64,000 bases of DNA, taken from Episyrphus balteatus (taxonomy: Eukaryota; Arthropoda; Insecta; Diptera; Syrphidae). The notes beneath the pieces were generated by a model, which had not been told where the DNA came from, did no database searches, and saw only the letters and a program-made list of their open reading frames with translations. The stretch spans positions 29,321,322 through 29,385,321 of the forward strand of contig NC_079137.1 in assembly GCF_945859705.1 (NCBI RefSeq), read 5' to 3'. The position numbers were made by a program, and so were the translations under genes. Shown piece by piece: positions 60,540-64,000 of the stretch; the stretch's first letter is position 1; the number at the start of each line of letters is the position of its first letter.

Positions 60540-61395
60540 GTAAGGTTGAAATTTTTTATTTTGGCTCATTTGAACATATATTATTTGTTATCTTAAATTA
60601 AGCTTCAACAGTTATTGTTCCTGCAGTAAAACCTTTTTTTTATTTTGAATTTCTCTTACACCCCCTAACCCGATTTTACAAAATTTAAAATGAATTTTTA
60701 AAAAATATTAAAATTTTTTTGAGAAATATTTTTATTTTTTTAAATTTCGTGTGTTAATTAAATATTTCTTCGAAATAGAAAAATGTTAAAACATTTTTAT
60801 AAAAAATCATTTATGGTCACGATTTTCAATTTTTTTCTTATGAAAACTCCTTTTTATTATAAAAACAGAATTTATTTTTTCAACAATATTGATGAAATTC
60901 CTAAAAAAAATCAAACTATAATTTGCCTTATTTTTTTATAAAAAGCTTTAAAATTGGATCAACTAATACCATAAGATTAAGTACGTGTGGTGCAGTCGTG
61001 TACTTTATTTTAATTTTACTCCATAAACCTGAAGTTTTTGTAAAGTAATTTCAATCAAATTTTTAGGTCTATACGTGGTTTTTTGTGATTATATCCAGTT
61101 CAGATTTTGTATTAGCTATAGCATTTCAAGACATTGCATTTCAAAGAAGGTTAGCTATCTTAAAAGTAAATATCAGTTTTTTACATATCAGACTTGTATT
61201 TACAAAATGAGAGTTTTTTTTTTAGTATTACTAAAATTAATTTGAAAATTACAAATTCACTCTGGCTTAAATTAATCAGCTCAAGTTTTTCAAATTGTTA
61301 AAAGCCATTTTATAGAGGACCACATAATCTATAAAGTTTTTCGATGAACCACTTTTGAACAGCAGCCTAAAACAAATATATACAATATTTTGATT
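60540..61395 (+). other. Intron sequence downstream of the coding exon
   Basis: Starts with GTAAGG. AT-rich; contains one dispersed motif copy at 60984-61013. No secure further exon. Confidence 0.45.
60984..61013 (+). repeat. Dispersed GCAGTCGTGT motif, copy 5
   Basis: CGTGTGGTGCAGTCGTGTAC then TTTATTTTAA. Diverged but aligned with the other four. Confidence 0.5.
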
Positions 61396-62657
61396 TGGTA
61401 CTCCGAAAAATCGATTGCTAGACCCCTCTAGAATATACACACTAAATATGAGCTCTTTATATTAATGGGAAGGTCCTCCGCTTTGCAATTTTCCATTTTT
61501 ACATCAAGTTTCTACTAAAAAAAAATAATTTTTTTATTAATTGACTTTTTAGCAAATTTCTTTTCATATTCCTGTAGGAAATTGAATGCTCTACAAAAAA
61601 GGCCTTATACACTTTTTTCGTTTATCTAACCGTTGAATAGATATTTGAGGTCCAAAAACCGAGAAAATCTTAAAAAACTCGTTTTTTGTTCTCAATTTTG
61701 TAACAAATTGAAAAATTATAATGATCAAACGCGCAAGACATATTCTTGTTGAAAATTGATTGCTCCACAAAAAAGGTCTTATTAACTTTTTTCATTAATC
61801 TAACCATTCTAAAGATATTCGAGGTAAAAGTTAAAAAAAAATATAAAAACATTTTATATTTTTAAAAAACTTCTAATTCACTGAAACTTCATTATTTTCA
61901 AATTAGCAAGATATATTCTTGTAGGGGCTTAAACGTTCTACAAAAAATTCCTTGGAATGAAATTGATTGCTTTAACCGTTTAGAAGATATTCGTATCCAA
62001 ATCGCAATGCATACGGGTCATAAGAAAACTATTGAAATCAGTGAGCATTGGTTTGGATACGAATATCTTCTAAACGATTAAAGCAATCAATTTCATTCCA
62101 AGGAATTTTTTGTAGAACGTTTAAGCCCCTACAAGAATATATCTTGCTAATTTCAAAATAATGAAGTTTCAGTGAATTAGAAGTTTTTTAAAAATATAAA
62201 ATGTTTTTATATTTTTTTTTAACTTTTACCTCGAATATCTTTAGAATGGTTAGATTAATGAAAAAAGTTAATAAGACCTTTTTTGTGGAGCAATCAATTT
62301 TCAACAAGAATATGTCTTGCGCGTTTGATCATTATAATTTTTCAATTTGTTACAAAATTGAGAACAAAAAATGAATTTTTAAAGATTTTCTCGATTTTTG
62401 GACCTCAAATATCTATTCAACGGTTAGATAAACGAAAAAAGTGTATAAGGCCTTTTTTGTAGAGCGTTCAATTTCCTACAAGAATATGAAAAGAAATTTG
62501 CTAAAAAGTCAATTAATAAAAAAACTATTTTTTTTTAGTAGAAGCTTGATGTAAAAATGGAAAATTGCAAAGCAGAGGACCTTCCCATTAATATAAAGAG
62601 CTCATATTTGGTGTGTATATTCTAGAGGGGTCTAGCAATCGATTTTTCGGAGTACCA
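61396..62657. repeat. Near-perfect 1.26-kb palindrome (about 606-bp arms, 50-bp loop)
   Basis: TGGTACTCCGAAAAATCGAT at 61396 mirrors the complement ending at 62657, and each inner landmark pairs with a constant coordinate sum of 124053: for example ATCCAAA ending at 62001 against TTTGGAT starting at 62052. The arms therefore have no net indel and, by eye, differ at only a few percent of positions. The outer part is related to 41118-41350, and the right flank continues to CACCCTAATA (about 62683-62692), which looks like a transposon edge. No ORF. The plus-strand pre-mRNA of the host gene would carry this as a long hairpin. Confidence 0.9.
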
Positions 62658-64000
62658 ATTCAAAAAAAAGAATTTCGATTTTTTTGACCCACCCTAATAT
62701 ACAACGCTGTTTAGCAATATCTACATATTTGAAAAACATTTGAAAGCCTTAATGCAAAAATAACCATTTTGGCAGTTACCATGTTTATACCAAATGGTTA
62801 TGGTGTCGAATTTCACTTTATATGCAGAATTTTCTATAAATGATAATTCCATGTGTTCTTGTAAATATTTTTTTTTTTTTTTTGAGTCAAAAAAATATTG
62901 TTTTATCTAGGAACATGAAGCAACAATGTTTTATCGGTAAAAGTTTAAGTATTTTAAAATACCAAATGAAAGCTTAGATCTTTTTAAGGAATAAAGTAAT
63001 GAAATTTTAACAATATTATTTTAAATTTATAAGAGTAAAAGACATAGGTAGTTAGCTTGAGCATAATTAATACCATCTTGTATGTAGCTTATATCGACAG
63101 CTATAAATGCTTCTACGTATTATAAATCAAATACAAAAATTATTCATTCCGTCTTTCAATATTTGTTCACAATGCCCGAAAAAGCATAATACTTTACTCA
63201 CTTATACATAACTGTCTAAATTTTCTCTCAAACAACGATAAATTTAAAAAAAAAAAATAATAAAAATAATACAAATTTTCAACTTTCTTTCACGGTCACT
63301 AGCTGAGTAATCTGCCTCTCTGTAACTTTTTGTGAAATCTAAAAAGAAAACGTTCCTCGTTTCTTCTACCCCAGGACGACTTTGTGAATATTTCCAAAGT
63401 GCAATTCTTGAACTTCCCAAACCACGCCATAACTTTCATTCACTTCATAACTTTTTGAAAGAAAAACCCACGCCACGCCAGTATAGTCCCCACTGAGCAA
63501 CGCTATGCTATAATAAGTTATCGGCCAGTTGTTAGTCGGGGAAGACTTTAACACCCTTTGTGCTACTTATTATACCTTCTTTCTCCAATGCCACATTAAG
63601 TGCTCACGGAGAACTTAATAAGCCACAAACTATTTCCAGCACCTGCGGCCTTAAAAGTGAAACCTTTGGAATACTCCATTCCATAGTCCCAACAAAACTA
63701 TGTATTTTTGGAAGTTCTTTTGCCGAGGTAGAGTATTTAGGCATTCTTATAGGAGAAAAGCTGGTTTGAAAATAAACAAAATTAATGCAGCTCTTAGGTC
63801 CCCCACCTGAATCTTGATTGATCCTTGATGTCGTGGCTTGTGGGCGCGTTTACCTTTCATGGATGCTACCTTTAGCGTCTGACAGTTAACACTGATGCAT
63901 GCTTCGAATGCGTGATGATCATAACTCGAAATCATCAGAAGACAAGCGAACTGATTTGGCCATCAATCCTTGAAAGGAGGCATCCTTATTTTGCATGTCG
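62658..64000. other. Unassigned DNA, less AT-rich toward the window end
   Basis: From about 63300 the base composition is more balanced and free of obvious repeats, as in conserved intronic or regulatory DNA. Frames at 63366-63554 (minus) and 63560-63769 (plus) have no recognisable domain or splice context. No exon of the membrane-protein gene could be placed. Confidence 0.4.

Noticed and set aside
61066..61137. Possible next exon reading VYTWFFVIISSSDFVLAI after TTTTTAG
   Set aside because: Phase would fit, but the acceptor is weak, the donor (GTTAGC) is poor and composition equals the surrounding intron.
63366..63935. ORFs in the less AT-rich end of the window
   Set aside because: No known domain, no splice-compatible context with the 60294 exon and no codon bias visible by eye.
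1..64000. CRISPR array, bacterial operon or phage system
   Set aside because: Tandem repeats here have no unique spacers, and gene structure with introns and eukaryotic transposons excludes a prokaryotic source.

Overview
This window is AT-rich eukaryotic DNA from an arthropod, most likely a fly (Diptera). That assignment rests on the mix of transposon types (jockey/CR1-like LINE, Tc1, hAT, Helitron, piggyBac-like TTAA elements and a Transib/RAG1-like transposase), GT-AG splice sites, very AT-rich non-coding sequence and short introns inside old transposase relics. No species can be named. There are no bacterial-type genes, operons, rRNAs or CRISPR arrays. Almost none of the long open reading frames is a host gene; the longest are read-through of stop-free minisatellites.

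Layout. 0-11 kb: mostly unassigned DNA with one element bounded by inverted AATTCTGC-type tandem arrays (585-1416), a broken LINE reverse-transcriptase gene (2940-4525) and a small TTAA-flanked MITE (7800-8041). 11.8-17.4 kb: two minus-strand Helitron copies with recognisable 5' TC ends, one intact hairpin-CTAG 3' end, tandem internal repeats and a helicase-domain remnant. Each is interrupted by a different younger insertion; one is a TTAA element whose empty site survives in the sister copy. 18.26-21.26 kb: an hAT-like element with a perfect 8-bp duplication that holds the C-terminal third of a Transib/RAG1-like transposase plus a terminus matching a 23-spacer recombination signal. 22-25 kb: a second hAT element with perfect 8-bp duplication, and a third hAT element with long AGCTC-rich terminal repeats inserted in a CAACTTGCCACATG minisatellite. 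25-46 kb: mainly unassigned AT-rich DNA with a LINE scrap, a TTAA element carrying three identical-type palindromes, a second and larger minisatellite repeat, a truncated Tc1 transposase and smaller elements.

46.6-64 kb appears to be the 5' part of one plus-strand host gene. A candidate first coding exon (46946-46960) ends in a consensus donor, and an excellent coding exon (60294-60539, both boundaries phase 0) encodes basic serine-rich residues followed by two predicted membrane helices. I do not recognise the protein. The ~13 kb intron holds tandem repeats, MITEs and an antisense Tc1 relic split by an hAT element. The following intron contains a near-perfect 1.26-kb palindrome (61396-62657) that would fold into a ~606-bp hairpin in the pre-mRNA.

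The most notable items are the RAG1-like fragment with its RSS-like end, the intronic giant hairpin, the nested transposons with checkable duplications and empty sites, and a short dispersed motif (core CCNAGTCGTGC plus an AT tail) seen five times without an explanation.
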